Shown in pieces: positions 47,649 to 56,029 of a DNA stretch of 64,000 bases. Location: assembly GCA_051155775.1 (NCBI GenBank), contig DAXETV010000029.1, positions 1-64,000 on the forward strand, read 5' to 3'. The notes below the pieces were generated by a model that was not told the origin of the DNA, did no database searches, and saw nothing but the letters and a program-made list of their open reading frames with translations. The number at the start of each line of letters is the position of its first letter. Within the stretch, counting starts at the first letter, position 1. The position numbers and the translations under genes are program-made. Origin of the DNA: CAYSCZ01 sp051155775. Its GTDB lineage: Bacteria; Bacteroidota; Bacteroidia; Cytophagales; Cyclobacteriaceae.

Positions 47649-48746
47649 ATGGAAACAGTAAATAATATCACCAAACAACTCGAAAATAAATTCCCGCTAA
47701 GTTATCAGGAAGATTACGACAATTCAGGATTAATCGTGGGAAATTCTAAAGATCAGGTATATGGCATCCTCATTTCACTCGATATTACGGAGAAAGTTAT
47801 TGAAGAAGCCATTGATAAATCCTGCAACCTGATCATCAGTCACCATCCAATCATATTCAGAGGATTAAAACGACTGACCGGCAGCAACCTGGTGGAAAGA
47901 TGTGTGATGAAATCAATTAAAGAATCCATAAACCTGTATGCCATACACACAAACCTCGATAATGTATTGAGTGGGGTAAACCATAAAATTGCTGAAAAAT
48001 TATCATTAAATAAACTTGAAATACTAAGTCCTAAGGCCTCCATACAAAGCAAATTAGTTGTTTTTGTGCCCCCTGAAAATACAGGCGACCTAATGGAGGG
48101 ATTAAATAAAGCCGGAGCTGGCATCATAGGTAATTATGAGTACTGTACCTATCAGATTAACGGTCGGGGAACATTCAGACCAAATGAAGATGCCAATCCC
48201 TATATCGGAAGCGCCGGAGCGTTGGAGTATGTTGACGAAATACGATTAGAAGCAATTTTCCCAAAGCATCTCGAAAAAAAGGTTGTGGAAGAAATGAAAA
48301 ATGCACACCCTTATGAAGAAGTTGCATACTTTATATCCCCACTTGATAATAAAAATAACACCGTTGGGTCAGGTGTACTTGGCCAATTGAGTGATGCCAT
48401 GGAAACAACCGAATTTTTACGCTTCCTGAAAGAGAAAATGCTGCTCAATATTATAAAACACACTGAAATAATTCATAGAAAAATATCTAAAGTCTCTATA
48501 TGTGGCGGTTCCGGCAGCTTTTTGCTTCCAGATGCCATTGCTAGAGGTGCCGATATATTTATATCCTCAGACTTTAAATATCATGATTTTTTCCAGGCTG
48601 ATGGAAGGATAATAATTGCCGATATCGGCCATTATGAAAGCGAACAATTTACAAAAGAAATACTCTATGACATATTGCAAGAAAAATTTACTAATATTGC
48701 GATCCATTTGTCTGAAATCAATACAAATCCGATAAAGTATTTTTAA
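47649..48746 (+). CDS. Nif3-like dinuclear metal centre protein
   Basis: The 365-residue protein has the Nif3/YbgI metal-binding motifs SHHPIIFRGLK (near 60), HTNLDNV, and near the C-terminus DIGHYESEQF. The usual PII-like insert lies between (residues about 130-240). It forms a ring-shaped hexamer in relatives. Proposed roles include GTP cyclohydrolase-like hydrolysis, but the function is unsettled. The zinc-ribbon gene follows 8 nt later, a frequent pairing in Bacteroidota. Confidence 0.9.
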   Translation: METVNNITKQLENKFPLSYQEDYDNSGLIVGNSKDQVYGILISLDITEKVIEEAIDKSCNLIISHHPIIFRGLKRLTGSNLVERCVMKSIKESINLYAIHTNLDNVLSGVNHKIAEKLSLNKLEILSPKASIQSKLVVFVPPENTGDLMEGLNKAGAGIIGNYEYCTYQINGRGTFRPNEDANPYIGSAGALEYVDEIRLEAIFPKHLEKKVVEEMKNAHPYEEVAYFISPLDNKNNTVGSGVLGQLSDAMETTEFLRFLKEKMLLNIIKHTEIIHRKISKVSICGGSGSFLLPDAIARGADIFISSDFKYHDFFQADGRIIIADIGHYESEQFTKEILYDILQEKFTNIAIHLSEINTNPIKYF

Positions 48747-48754
48747 TACCATAC

Positions 48755-49522
48755 ATGGAAAACACAGTAGCTAATAAGCTGGAGGCACTTAGGAACTTAC
48801 AATCCATCGACATTGAACTTAATGAAATCAACAAAATGAGAGGTGCATTGCCAGATGAGGTAATGGATCTTGAAGATGAGATTGCAGGTTACCAGACCAG
48901 GATCAACAAACACAATGAAGAAACCGAAGCACTTGAAAAAAGTATTTCGGATAATCGAATCGCCATTAAAGATGCGGAAGCCCTTATAGCGAAGTATAAG
49001 GATCAGCAGATGAACGTCCGAAACAACAGGGAATACGATGCCATCACCAAGGAAACAGAGCTGCAGGAGCTGGAAATTCAGATCTTAGAAAAAAAGATCA
49101 AAGAAGCCTATCAAAAGATTGAAGATAAAAAAGGTGAAATAGAAGAGACTATAGCGATACTTGATGAAAAACATAAGGATCTGGAAGGGAAAAAGCAGGA
49201 ACTGGAAACCATTTCATCAGAAAGCTACGAAGAAGAGACAAAGTTGATGGAAAAGCGTGAAAATGCGGCTAGTCAGGTAGAAGACCGACTACTGAAATCT
49301 TATAATAAAATAAGACTGAACATGAGAAATGGACTCGCTGTAGTTCCGGTTAGAAGAGGGGCTTGCGGAGGTTGTTTTAATATTGTTCCGCCTCAGAAAC
49401 AGGTAGAGATAAGGGAGAAAAAGAAGATCATCGTATGTGAGCACTGCGGTCGTATACTGGCAGATGTTGATGATGATATAGTAGAAGAAAAAAAACCCAA
49501 AAGAAGAACTAAAAGAACCTAG
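48755..49522 (+). CDS. Coiled-coil C4 zinc-ribbon protein (DUF164-type)
   Basis: The 255-residue product has a long hairpin coiled coil (about 1-175) and then a zinc ribbon RRGACGGCFNIVPPQ ... IIVCEHCGRIL, with two CxxC pairs. A basic tail (KKPKRRTKRT) ends it. Relatives such as CT398 bind sigma-54 or nucleic acid, or serve uncharacterised roles. It is co-transcribed with nif3. The stop lies one base from the convergent acyltransferase gene. Confidence 0.9.
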   Translation: MENTVANKLEALRNLQSIDIELNEINKMRGALPDEVMDLEDEIAGYQTRINKHNEETEALEKSISDNRIAIKDAEALIAKYKDQQMNVRNNREYDAITKETELQELEIQILEKKIKEAYQKIEDKKGEIEETIAILDEKHKDLEGKKQELETISSESYEEETKLMEKRENAASQVEDRLLKSYNKIRLNMRNGLAVVPVRRGACGGCFNIVPPQKQVEIREKKKIIVCEHCGRILADVDDDIVEEKKPKRRTKRT

Positions 49523-50068
49523 TTACTTTACGCCATATTCAGGAAAACGCCCGGCTATTGTTTTGAAGTAATCCTTGAAAACCTTAAAGTCCCGTTCAAT
49601 AGCACCGGTAGGATAATAAGGGTCTTTCATTTCCACAATCTTTCTTTTGTAGTCAAAACCAACCATTACAATAGGTACTTTTGCATTTAGGGCAATGTAG
49701 TAAAAGCCTGTCTTCCATTTCGGGTTATATTTTCTGGTTCCCTCAGGTGTTACAGTCATCACAAACTCCTGATGACTATCGAATATTTCCACGATTGCAT
49801 CTACCATTCTGGTGTGCCTGGAACGATTGACTGGATATCCCCCCAAAATTTTTAAAAACCAACCAACAAACGGCATTTTAAAAAAATCATCCTTTGCTAA
49901 AAAATATGATTTCAGTTTTAATATACTTCTGGCTGCCACCCCAACAAAAAAATCTGCATAACTGGTGTGCGGTGCCACAATCAGCACAAATTTTTTCTCC
50001 TTTGGAAGGTGGCCAAGAACTTTCCAGCCAAACAACCTGAACATGAATAAGTAAAAGGTCCTTTTCAT
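49523..50068 (-). CDS. 1-acyl-glycerol-3-phosphate acyltransferase-like (LPLAT)
   Basis: The 181-residue product has the PlsC motifs HTSYAD (HxxxxD, near 33) and TPEGTRKY (EGTR, about 108-114). Short members of this type in Bacteroidota probably acylate lysophospholipid or ornithine-lipid-like acceptors at the membrane; the acceptor is not known. The ATG overlaps the stop of the patatin gene by one base (TAATG), linking acyl transfer and acyl release in one operon. Confidence 0.88.
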   Translation of the reverse strand: MKRTFYLFMFRLFGWKVLGHLPKEKKFVLIVAPHTSYADFFVGVAARSILKLKSYFLAKDDFFKMPFVGWFLKILGGYPVNRSRHTRMVDAIVEIFDSHQEFVMTVTPEGTRKYNPKWKTGFYYIALNAKVPIVMVGFDYKRKIVEMKDPYYPTGAIERDFKVFKDYFKTIAGRFPEYGVK

Positions 50069-50838
50069 TATTTAGAAACTACTTCCTGCAAAAAGTGGGG
50101 ATTTGCTTCCAAGATATTTAAAGTATGCTCATATCCTATCTCAAATATTTCCTTACTGGACTTAAAATCAAATACTTTATATTTTTTAAGCCCATTTGGT
50201 TCTATAAACAGATCGCAAATGCCTTTGCGGGAATATGAATTAGAATTTACCGTCATAATCAAAGATCTTTCCAGGATATCCCGCATATTGCCCAGGTTAA
50301 GGTCATAACCGATCGGATTACAGTGAGAAGCTATGATTTTGTCACAATGCCCAATAAGAGGTTCAACGGGAAGATTATTTAATATTCCACCATCTGCATA
50401 ATAAGTGTTGTCTATTTTTATTGGATCAAACACTACCGGTATAGCTGAAGAAGCTAATACGGGATGCATCAGTGGTCCCTCAAAGAAGAACCTTGACTTG
50501 GCATACTTCACATCAGTGGCAGTGATAAACAAAGGTGTATCCAGGTCTTCAAAAGTATTCCTAAGATACCTGGACAGAAACTCTTTGGCCTTGGTAATAT
50601 TTAAAAAACCTCTCCAGGTAAAGGCAGGCTGTATAAATCGATTCAGCTTAAGGTTATTTATGAGAACGGCCGTGTCTTCTGGCGAATAGCCGCTACAATA
50701 GAACGCACCCGCAATAGCTCCTGCGCTGGTTCCACTGATAATGGTTATGTCAATGCCTTGTTCTTTTAATGCTTTTATTACGCCCAAATGAGAGACGCCT
50801 CTTACCCCGCCTCCGGAAAGGGCTAAACCTATTTTCAT
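50068..50838 (-). CDS. Patatin-like phospholipase
   Basis: The 256-residue protein has the oxyanion-hole motif SGGGVRGVSHLG, the nucleophile in GTSAG (S38) and the catalytic Asp in ADGGILNN (D149). It lacks a signal peptide, so acts in the cytoplasm or at the inner membrane. It is translationally coupled to the acyltransferase gene and lies 6 nt after accA, grouping lipid functions in one operon. Confidence 0.92.
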   Translation of the reverse strand: MKIGLALSGGGVRGVSHLGVIKALKEQGIDITIISGTSAGAIAGAFYCSGYSPEDTAVLINNLKLNRFIQPAFTWRGFLNITKAKEFLSRYLRNTFEDLDTPLFITATDVKYAKSRFFFEGPLMHPVLASSAIPVVFDPIKIDNTYYADGGILNNLPVEPLIGHCDKIIASHCNPIGYDLNLGNMRDILERSLIMTVNSNSYSRKGICDLFIEPNGLKKYKVFDFKSSKEIFEIGYEHTLNILEANPHFLQEVVSK

Positions 50839-50844
50839 AAACGA

Positions 50845-51798
50845 TTACCCTTCATTATAAACACCCATGTCAGAAAATTTCTCAATCCGTTGATTAACTA
50901 GTTCCTCGGGTGAAAGCTTATCCAGTGTATCTAAATTTTCAATTATCGTTTTTTTGAGTATTGAAGCGGCTTCCTTCATATTCTTATGTGCGCCCCCCAG
51001 TGGCTCTTCGATTACACCATCAACCAATCCAAATCCTGACATATCCTTTGCCGTTAGCTTAAGCGCTTCTGCAGCCTGCTCTTTAAACTCCCAGCTACGC
51101 CAAAGGATCGATGAGCAAGATTCCGGAGATATCACTGAGTACCAGGTGTTTTCCATCATAAGCACACGATCACCTATAGCTATTCCCAATGCTCCTCCGG
51201 ATGCACCTTCACCAATAATTACCACAATAATAGGCACTTCTATCATAAACATTTCTTTCAGGTTGCGCGCTATGGCTTCCCCTTGCCCACGCTGCTCTGC
51301 TTCAAGGCCTGGAAAAGCACCCGGGGTGTCGATCAATATGATAATCGGTTTATTGAATTTCTCTGCGACTTTCATAAGCCGCAATGCTTTTCTGTAACCT
51401 TCAGGATTGGCCATGCCAAAGTTACGCATCTGACGCTGCCTGGTATTTCTACCTTTTTGTTGTCCGATGATCATAATGGTCCGTCCATTCAGACTGGCTA
51501 ATCCGCCCACCATTGCTTTATCATCCCTGACCTGCCTGTCGCCATGTAATTCCACAAAGTCGTGGGTTATTTCATAAATATAATCTAACGTATAAGGTCG
51601 GTCCGGATGTCGCGATAATTGCACCCTTTGCCAACGCGTTAAATTTTCAAAAGTCTCTTTTTTGAGTACTTCAATCTTATGTTTTAGATTTTCAATTGCG
51701 TCGGTGACGTCTACCCCACTCTCTTCAGCGAGTTTTATCATATCAGCCAGTTTATCCTCCAACTCGACAATTTGCTTCTCAAATTCTAAATAGCTCAT
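50845..51798 (-). CDS. accA: Acetyl-CoA carboxylase carboxyltransferase subunit alpha
   Basis: The 317-residue subunit makes malonyl-CoA together with AccD for fatty-acid synthesis. Conserved stretches are RHPDRPYTLDYI, PIIILIDTPGAFPGLEAEQRG and IIGEGASGGALGIAIGDRV. It is the first gene of the accA - patatin - acyltransferase operon. Confidence 0.97.
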   Translation of the reverse strand: MSYLEFEKQIVELEDKLADMIKLAEESGVDVTDAIENLKHKIEVLKKETFENLTRWQRVQLSRHPDRPYTLDYIYEITHDFVELHGDRQVRDDKAMVGGLASLNGRTIMIIGQQKGRNTRQRQMRNFGMANPEGYRKALRLMKVAEKFNKPIIILIDTPGAFPGLEAEQRGQGEAIARNLKEMFMIEVPIIVVIIGEGASGGALGIAIGDRVLMMENTWYSVISPESCSSILWRSWEFKEQAAEALKLTAKDMSGFGLVDGVIEEPLGGAHKNMKEAASILKKTIIENLDTLDKLSPEELVNQRIEKFSDMGVYNEG

Positions 51799-51955
51799 AA
51801 TGAAAAATTTATATGGAAAATGATATCCAAATGCACATAGGGCAAATATAGCATCAATTAATTTGGATTAACATTTGGATAATAAAATTCCCACCGATAG
51901 CTTTGCATCACTTTTTATGACGGTGGAGCAACTCCATCCGAGTGTAAATAATTAT

Positions 51956-52029
51956 GGTGTGGTAGTTCAGCTGGTTAGAATGCCTGCCTGTCACGCAGGA
52001 GGTCGCGGGTTCGAATCCCGTCCATACCG
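51956..52029 (+). tRNA. tRNA-Asp (GTC)
   Basis: The 74-nt cloverleaf has acceptor arms GGTGTGG / CCATACC (one G-U pair), D-arm, anticodon loop CTGTCAC with anticodon GTC, and T-arm GCGGGTTCGAATCCCGT. CCA is not encoded. A terminator follows 10 nt later. Confidence 0.97.
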
Positions 52030-52039
52030 CAAGCATAAG

Positions 52040-52072
52040 CCCTTACAAACTTTGTTGTTGTAAGGGTTTTTT
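52040..52072 (+). terminator. Rho-independent terminator after tRNA-Asp
   Basis: Perfect 9-bp stem CCCTTACAA / TTGTAAGGG (52040-52048 with 52058-52066), 9-nt loop, then six T. The following 52073-52314 spacer shows no convincing gene. Confidence 0.9.
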
Positions 52073-52314
52073 GTTTCAATACTATTGTAGTAACAATAAA
52101 TCAATCCGGATTTTCAATAAAAAACTAAACCCTAGGTACTTGCTGAACTCATCAACAGAGATACCAATTACTCAAGCGGCCTCACAAAGGGCTTGAACTA
52201 AGATAGTGATGAAAGTGGTAGTACTTAATCGTTAGCTCCTGAAATCAATTTGGAAAAGATGAAATTGGCAAATTTAAAGGGGTCAATTTCAGCTCCAAAT
52301 CTCCCCAATGACTA

Positions 52315-53184
52315 CTAACGCTTTCTGAAACTTTCCAACATATCCCACATTTCCGGTGCCACCTGATCCAAATGGTTGAATTCACCTGCTCCTTTAAGCC
52401 ATTCTCCTCCATCTATTGTAACTACCTCACCATTCACAAAGGACGAATAATCAGAAACGAGGTATGCACATAAATTAGCCAGCTCCTGGTGCACTCCTAC
52501 CCGCTGTACGGGTATCTTTTTTGCAGGGTCGAATTTTTCTTTAAGATCACCTGGTAGCAAACGACTCCACGCACCTTCTGTAGGAAACGGCCCGGGTGCT
52601 ACAGCGTTGGTCCTTATTTTATATTTTGCCCATTCCACTGCAAGAGATCTGGTCATAGCTAAGACGCCGGCTTTAGCACAGGCAGAAGGCACAACATAAC
52701 CTGAACCTGTCCATGAATAGGTAGTAACAATGTTCAGGATATTGCCTGGTGATCCGGTGTTTATCCATTGTTTTCCCAAAGCTAAGGTGCAATTAATAGT
52801 TCCTTTAAGTACTATATCAATTATAGTATTAAAAGCATTATATGAAAGTCTTTCTGTGGGACTAATAAAATTACCGGCGGCATTATTCACCAATACATCG
52901 ATGGTTTTATGTCTAGACAATCCTGTTGAGATAAGTTTTTCAACGTCCTCAGATTTTCTTACATCACATGATACTGGTAAAACATCAGTATTGAATTTGC
53001 TGGACCACTCTTCAGCCGTTTTATTTAGAACTTCCTGCTTTCTACCACAGATAATTATATTGGAACCAAGTTCCAGAAAATACTCACCCATTGATTTTCC
53101 CAATCCGGTGCCACCACCAGTAATTAATATTGTCTTTCCCTGTAGTGCATTATTTTTTAGCATCCCCTCTGTAAATGTTGGCAT
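52315..53184 (-). CDS. Short-chain dehydrogenase of the 2,4-dienoyl-CoA reductase type
   Basis: The 289-residue protein has the NAD(P) motif TGGGTGLGKSMG, NNAAGNF, and the region SACAKAGVLAMTRSLAVEWA. The usual catalytic Tyr of YxxxK is Ser here (SACAK). This substitution is characteristic of mitochondrial/peroxisomal-type 2,4-dienoyl-CoA reductases, which remove double bonds during beta-oxidation of polyunsaturated acids with NADPH. The gene stands alone, with a VLCAD-like gene elsewhere in the window. Confidence 0.88.
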   Translation of the reverse strand: MPTFTEGMLKNNALQGKTILITGGGTGLGKSMGEYFLELGSNIIICGRKQEVLNKTAEEWSSKFNTDVLPVSCDVRKSEDVEKLISTGLSRHKTIDVLVNNAAGNFISPTERLSYNAFNTIIDIVLKGTINCTLALGKQWINTGSPGNILNIVTTYSWTGSGYVVPSACAKAGVLAMTRSLAVEWAKYKIRTNAVAPGPFPTEGAWSRLLPGDLKEKFDPAKKIPVQRVGVHQELANLCAYLVSDYSSFVNGEVVTIDGGEWLKGAGEFNHLDQVAPEMWDMLESFRKR

Positions 53185-53394
53185 ATTAATTAATGATTAA
53201 TTCCAGAAAGTTAGTAAAATCATTTAAATATGAATTGAATTATTTATTTTTAAGGAAGATCGAAAATATCATCCAGCTGCAACTATATAAAGTGAAAAAG
53301 AATAAAGGTTATCATAAATAATAATCAATTAATTGTTTAATATATTGATAATCTTGTACAAATTTGAGATGTTTATAACTATTGATCACATACA

Positions 53395-54294
53395 ATGAAA
53401 AAGTTATTAATTTTTATTTTCCTGGTTATCACTTCATATAGCCAAGCCCAAGACCTTATTTATACCAAAGGAGGTCATTCATATGAAGTCAAAATTGTAG
53501 ACCAGGCAGAAAGCTGGATTGAGTTTTATTTTTCACATGATGAAGAAAAGAATGTTCGGAAAATGAACAGGGCTAATATAGCTAAAGTTGAAATCGGAGG
53601 AGTTCAAAATCAGGTTGTTGCCTCCTCAGGTGAGAATGTGACTGAAACATCTTCCTCTCCAAGTCAAGCAAATGATAAAGTAACAAGCCAGCCCACAAAA
53701 AATTCTAATAACCAATCAGAAACCAGTACAGCATCAGCCACATCTAATGAAAATAAAAGCACAGCTAAAGAACCTGCTGAAAGTACTGCTACACCTGAAC
53801 CGCCAAAAGAAAGACCTAAACCAACCTTACCGGATGTCGACTGTAAATATGATATAGAGAGTGGAAACAATCGATTAACGAAAGAATTCCCTACCAGGAT
53901 ATTGAATGTCAATGCAAAACCTATCAATCTGGTAAAGAAATTTTCCATCTGGTCTGTACAGGCAGAATCAAATAACGGTGAGGTATTTTTGAATTTTATG
54001 ATAAAGGCTCAGAATAATTTTTCTATGAAAGCCGGAAACAAAATACTATTCAGACTGGCCAATGGAAATGTTATTACCCTTGAAAATCAAGAAACGTTTT
54101 CTTCGGAAAGAGGATCAGGCCAGTATTCATTTGAACATGTTGTTAAACTGAAAGTATTTGATGATGATTTGTTATCACTTCTTGAGCATCGGATAGTGGC
54201 AATAAGAATGGTTTTGGATAGGGGTTTGCTAACCTTTAGCAATACGAAGAGAGGAAGTACAGGTATGCAGATTGTATTAATGTGTGTATCATAA
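53395..54294 (+). CDS. Exported hypothetical protein with Ser/Thr-rich linker
   Basis: The 299-residue protein has a signal peptide (MKKLLIFIFLVITSYSQAQ), an N-terminal beta domain (DLIYTKGGHSYEVKIVDQ), a low-complexity Ser/Thr/Glu/Pro linker (about 78-142), and a C-terminal domain (KFSIWSVQAESNNGEVFLNF, GSTGMQIVLMCVS). The first domain looks like the short beta domain often seen at the start of Bacteroidota exported proteins. No function is assigned. A clear terminator follows. Confidence 0.75.
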   Translation: MKKLLIFIFLVITSYSQAQDLIYTKGGHSYEVKIVDQAESWIEFYFSHDEEKNVRKMNRANIAKVEIGGVQNQVVASSGENVTETSSSPSQANDKVTSQPTKNSNNQSETSTASATSNENKSTAKEPAESTATPEPPKERPKPTLPDVDCKYDIESGNNRLTKEFPTRILNVNAKPINLVKKFSIWSVQAESNNGEVFLNFMIKAQNNFSMKAGNKILFRLANGNVITLENQETFSSERGSGQYSFEHVVKLKVFDDDLLSLLEHRIVAIRMVLDRGLLTFSNTKRGSTGMQIVLMCVS

Positions 54295-54317
54295 TTAATA
54301 ATTTAATTCTTAATCTG

Positions 54318-54346
54318 AGGCTAAGTGAATAAACTTAGCCTTTTTT
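54318..54346 (+). terminator. Rho-independent terminator
   Basis: Stem GGCTAAGT / ACTTAGCC (54319-54326 with 54333-54340), 6-nt loop, then six T. Confidence 0.9.
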
Positions 54347-54374
54347 ATTAAAATAAATCCAAGACTGCTAATTA

Positions 54375-54857
54375 ATGGATAAACCTCGTTTCGATGATAT
54401 TTTTATGGAGTTAGCTGTTAATCTGGCCAAAAGATCACATTGCATAAAACGTCACGTAGGGGCAGTATTGACCAAAGACACCAGAATTATCTCTATAGGT
54501 TATAATGGGCCACCCTCCGGAACGCACAACTGTGACGAAGAGTGGCCTGAAATCGGGTGCCCCAGAGATTCAAAAGGCGGTTGCTCTTTAGCTATTCATG
54601 CAGAACAAAATGCCATCTTATATGCAGTTAAAAATAAAACATCTGTTGATGGCGCTACATTGTATGTTACGCTTTCACCATGTTTAGCTTGTGCAAGAAT
54701 AATTTTTACGATGGGCATTGAGAAAGTAATTTATTTGAATTCTTATGCTAAGTTTAAAGGAATAGCTAACGATGAAGGAATTGATTTTTTGACAAAATTC
54801 GGGGTTAGGTCTGAACAATTTATAGGTAATATTGAGAACGTTTCTGAGCTTATCTAA
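54375..54857 (+). CDS. Deoxycytidylate (dCMP) deaminase
   Basis: The 160-residue zinc deaminase converts dCMP to dUMP for thymidylate synthesis. The zinc/catalytic motif HAEQNAI (H75, E77) and PCLACA (C103, C106) are present. So are RHVGAVLTKDTRIISIGYNG, and the extra cysteines GTHNC and GCPRD of the dCMP/ComEB branch. It overlaps the convergent murB end by 4 nt. Confidence 0.93.
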   Translation: MDKPRFDDIFMELAVNLAKRSHCIKRHVGAVLTKDTRIISIGYNGPPSGTHNCDEEWPEIGCPRDSKGGCSLAIHAEQNAILYAVKNKTSVDGATLYVTLSPCLACARIIFTMGIEKVIYLNSYAKFKGIANDEGIDFLTKFGVRSEQFIGNIENVSELI

Positions 54858-55861
54858 ATAATGTTAACCTCAGGTTGTAACGTTATCCCAAATAGTTCTC
54901 TCACTGATTCTTTTATATCATGTGCTAAATTTAATATTTCCTTTCCAGTACCGTTTCCGTAGTTTACTAATACAAGCGCCTGTTTATCATGAACCCCGAC
55001 ATCTCCTAATCTTCTACCCTTCCATCCTGATTTTTCGATCAACCAACCCGCCGGAATCTTGTAAGTACCTTCATCCAGATTATAGTGAGGCATATCTTGA
55101 AATTTTGAACTCAACGAATCAAACAGTTCCTTACTAATAACAGGATTTTTAAAGAAACTCCCGGCATTTCCTAGTATTTCTGGATCAGGAAGTTTAGATT
55201 CTCTTATCTTAATTACTGCGTCAGAAACTGACTTTGCTGATGGTTTTTGATCCATCATTTCAATAGTCTTCTTTAAGGATCCATAAGCAATGTTCGGTTG
55301 AAATGATTTACTCAACCTCAGGATAACGCTTGTAATAAAATATGTATCCTTGAACTTGGTTTTAAATACACTGGAACGGTATCCAAATTCACAATCTTCT
55401 TTATTAAACTGTACAATTTTACCACTGGTTTTATCAATGGCACGCAACGAATGAAAACACGCTTTTAACTCAGTACCATATGCACCAATATTTTGAATGG
55501 GGGCTGCACCAACAGTCCCCGGAATCAATGATAAATTTTCTAGACCGCTCCATCCATTACTGATGGTATATAATACCAAATCATGCCAATTTTCTCCTGA
55601 ACCAATGTCGATCCAAATATAATGTGTGTTCTCATCAATTTTTCTGATTCCAGAAATGTCATTTTTTATGACTAATCCATGTATATCATTAATGAACAAT
55701 ATGTTAGATCCGCCTCCTAACAAAATATTATTATGATGCGAATATGAATTCATTATATCATTATAATCTTCCAATGATTTAACGCTGGAAAAAAAATCAG
55801 CTTTCACATCAATTTTAAAAGTATTTAAATCTCTCAAAGAAACATTATTGTAAATCTTCAT
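54854..55861 (-). CDS. murB: UDP-N-acetylenolpyruvoylglucosamine reductase MurB (type I)
   Basis: The 335-residue FAD enzyme makes UDP-MurNAc for peptidoglycan. Motifs include NTFKIDVKADFF, LGGGSNILF, IPGTVGAAPIQNIGAYGTE (FAD site), FGYRSSVFK and the active-site NAGSFFKNPV. The C-terminal LQPEV is standard for type I enzymes. Confidence 0.95.
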   Translation of the reverse strand: MKIYNNVSLRDLNTFKIDVKADFFSSVKSLEDYNDIMNSYSHHNNILLGGGSNILFINDIHGLVIKNDISGIRKIDENTHYIWIDIGSGENWHDLVLYTISNGWSGLENLSLIPGTVGAAPIQNIGAYGTELKACFHSLRAIDKTSGKIVQFNKEDCEFGYRSSVFKTKFKDTYFITSVILRLSKSFQPNIAYGSLKKTIEMMDQKPSAKSVSDAVIKIRESKLPDPEILGNAGSFFKNPVISKELFDSLSSKFQDMPHYNLDEGTYKIPAGWLIEKSGWKGRRLGDVGVHDKQALVLVNYGNGTGKEILNLAHDIKESVRELFGITLQPEVNII

Positions 55862-55914
55862 TTGGTTTCTATAATCGGCATTATTTATCGGTAGCTAATC
55901 TACAAAATAATGAT

Positions 55915-55922
55915 TATCTTTG
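55915..55922 (+). promoter_or_regulatory. Putative Bacteroidota -7 box for rpsA
   Basis: TATCTTTG matches TAnnTTTG and lies 107 nt before the rpsA ATG, leaving room for a leader. No clear TTTG -33 element at 19-21 nt upstream. Confidence 0.4.
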
Positions 55923-56029
55923 CGGTTCCATTTGATTGAATGGGCATTCGTATGAATGATGTTTAATGTAATACTGTATACCTATGGCTCTAAGTATCAG
56001 TGTAGTTAAGAGTCTCTATAAAAAATAAT

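Noticed and set aside
51875..52063. 62-codon plus-strand frame
   Set aside because: It runs through the tRNA-Asp gene and has no protein-like signal.
52073..52314. Possible insertion-sequence relic (GGGGTCAATTTCAG-like segment near 52279)
   Set aside because: It vaguely recalls IS21-family ends, but there is no transposase fragment, no inverted partner and no target duplication.
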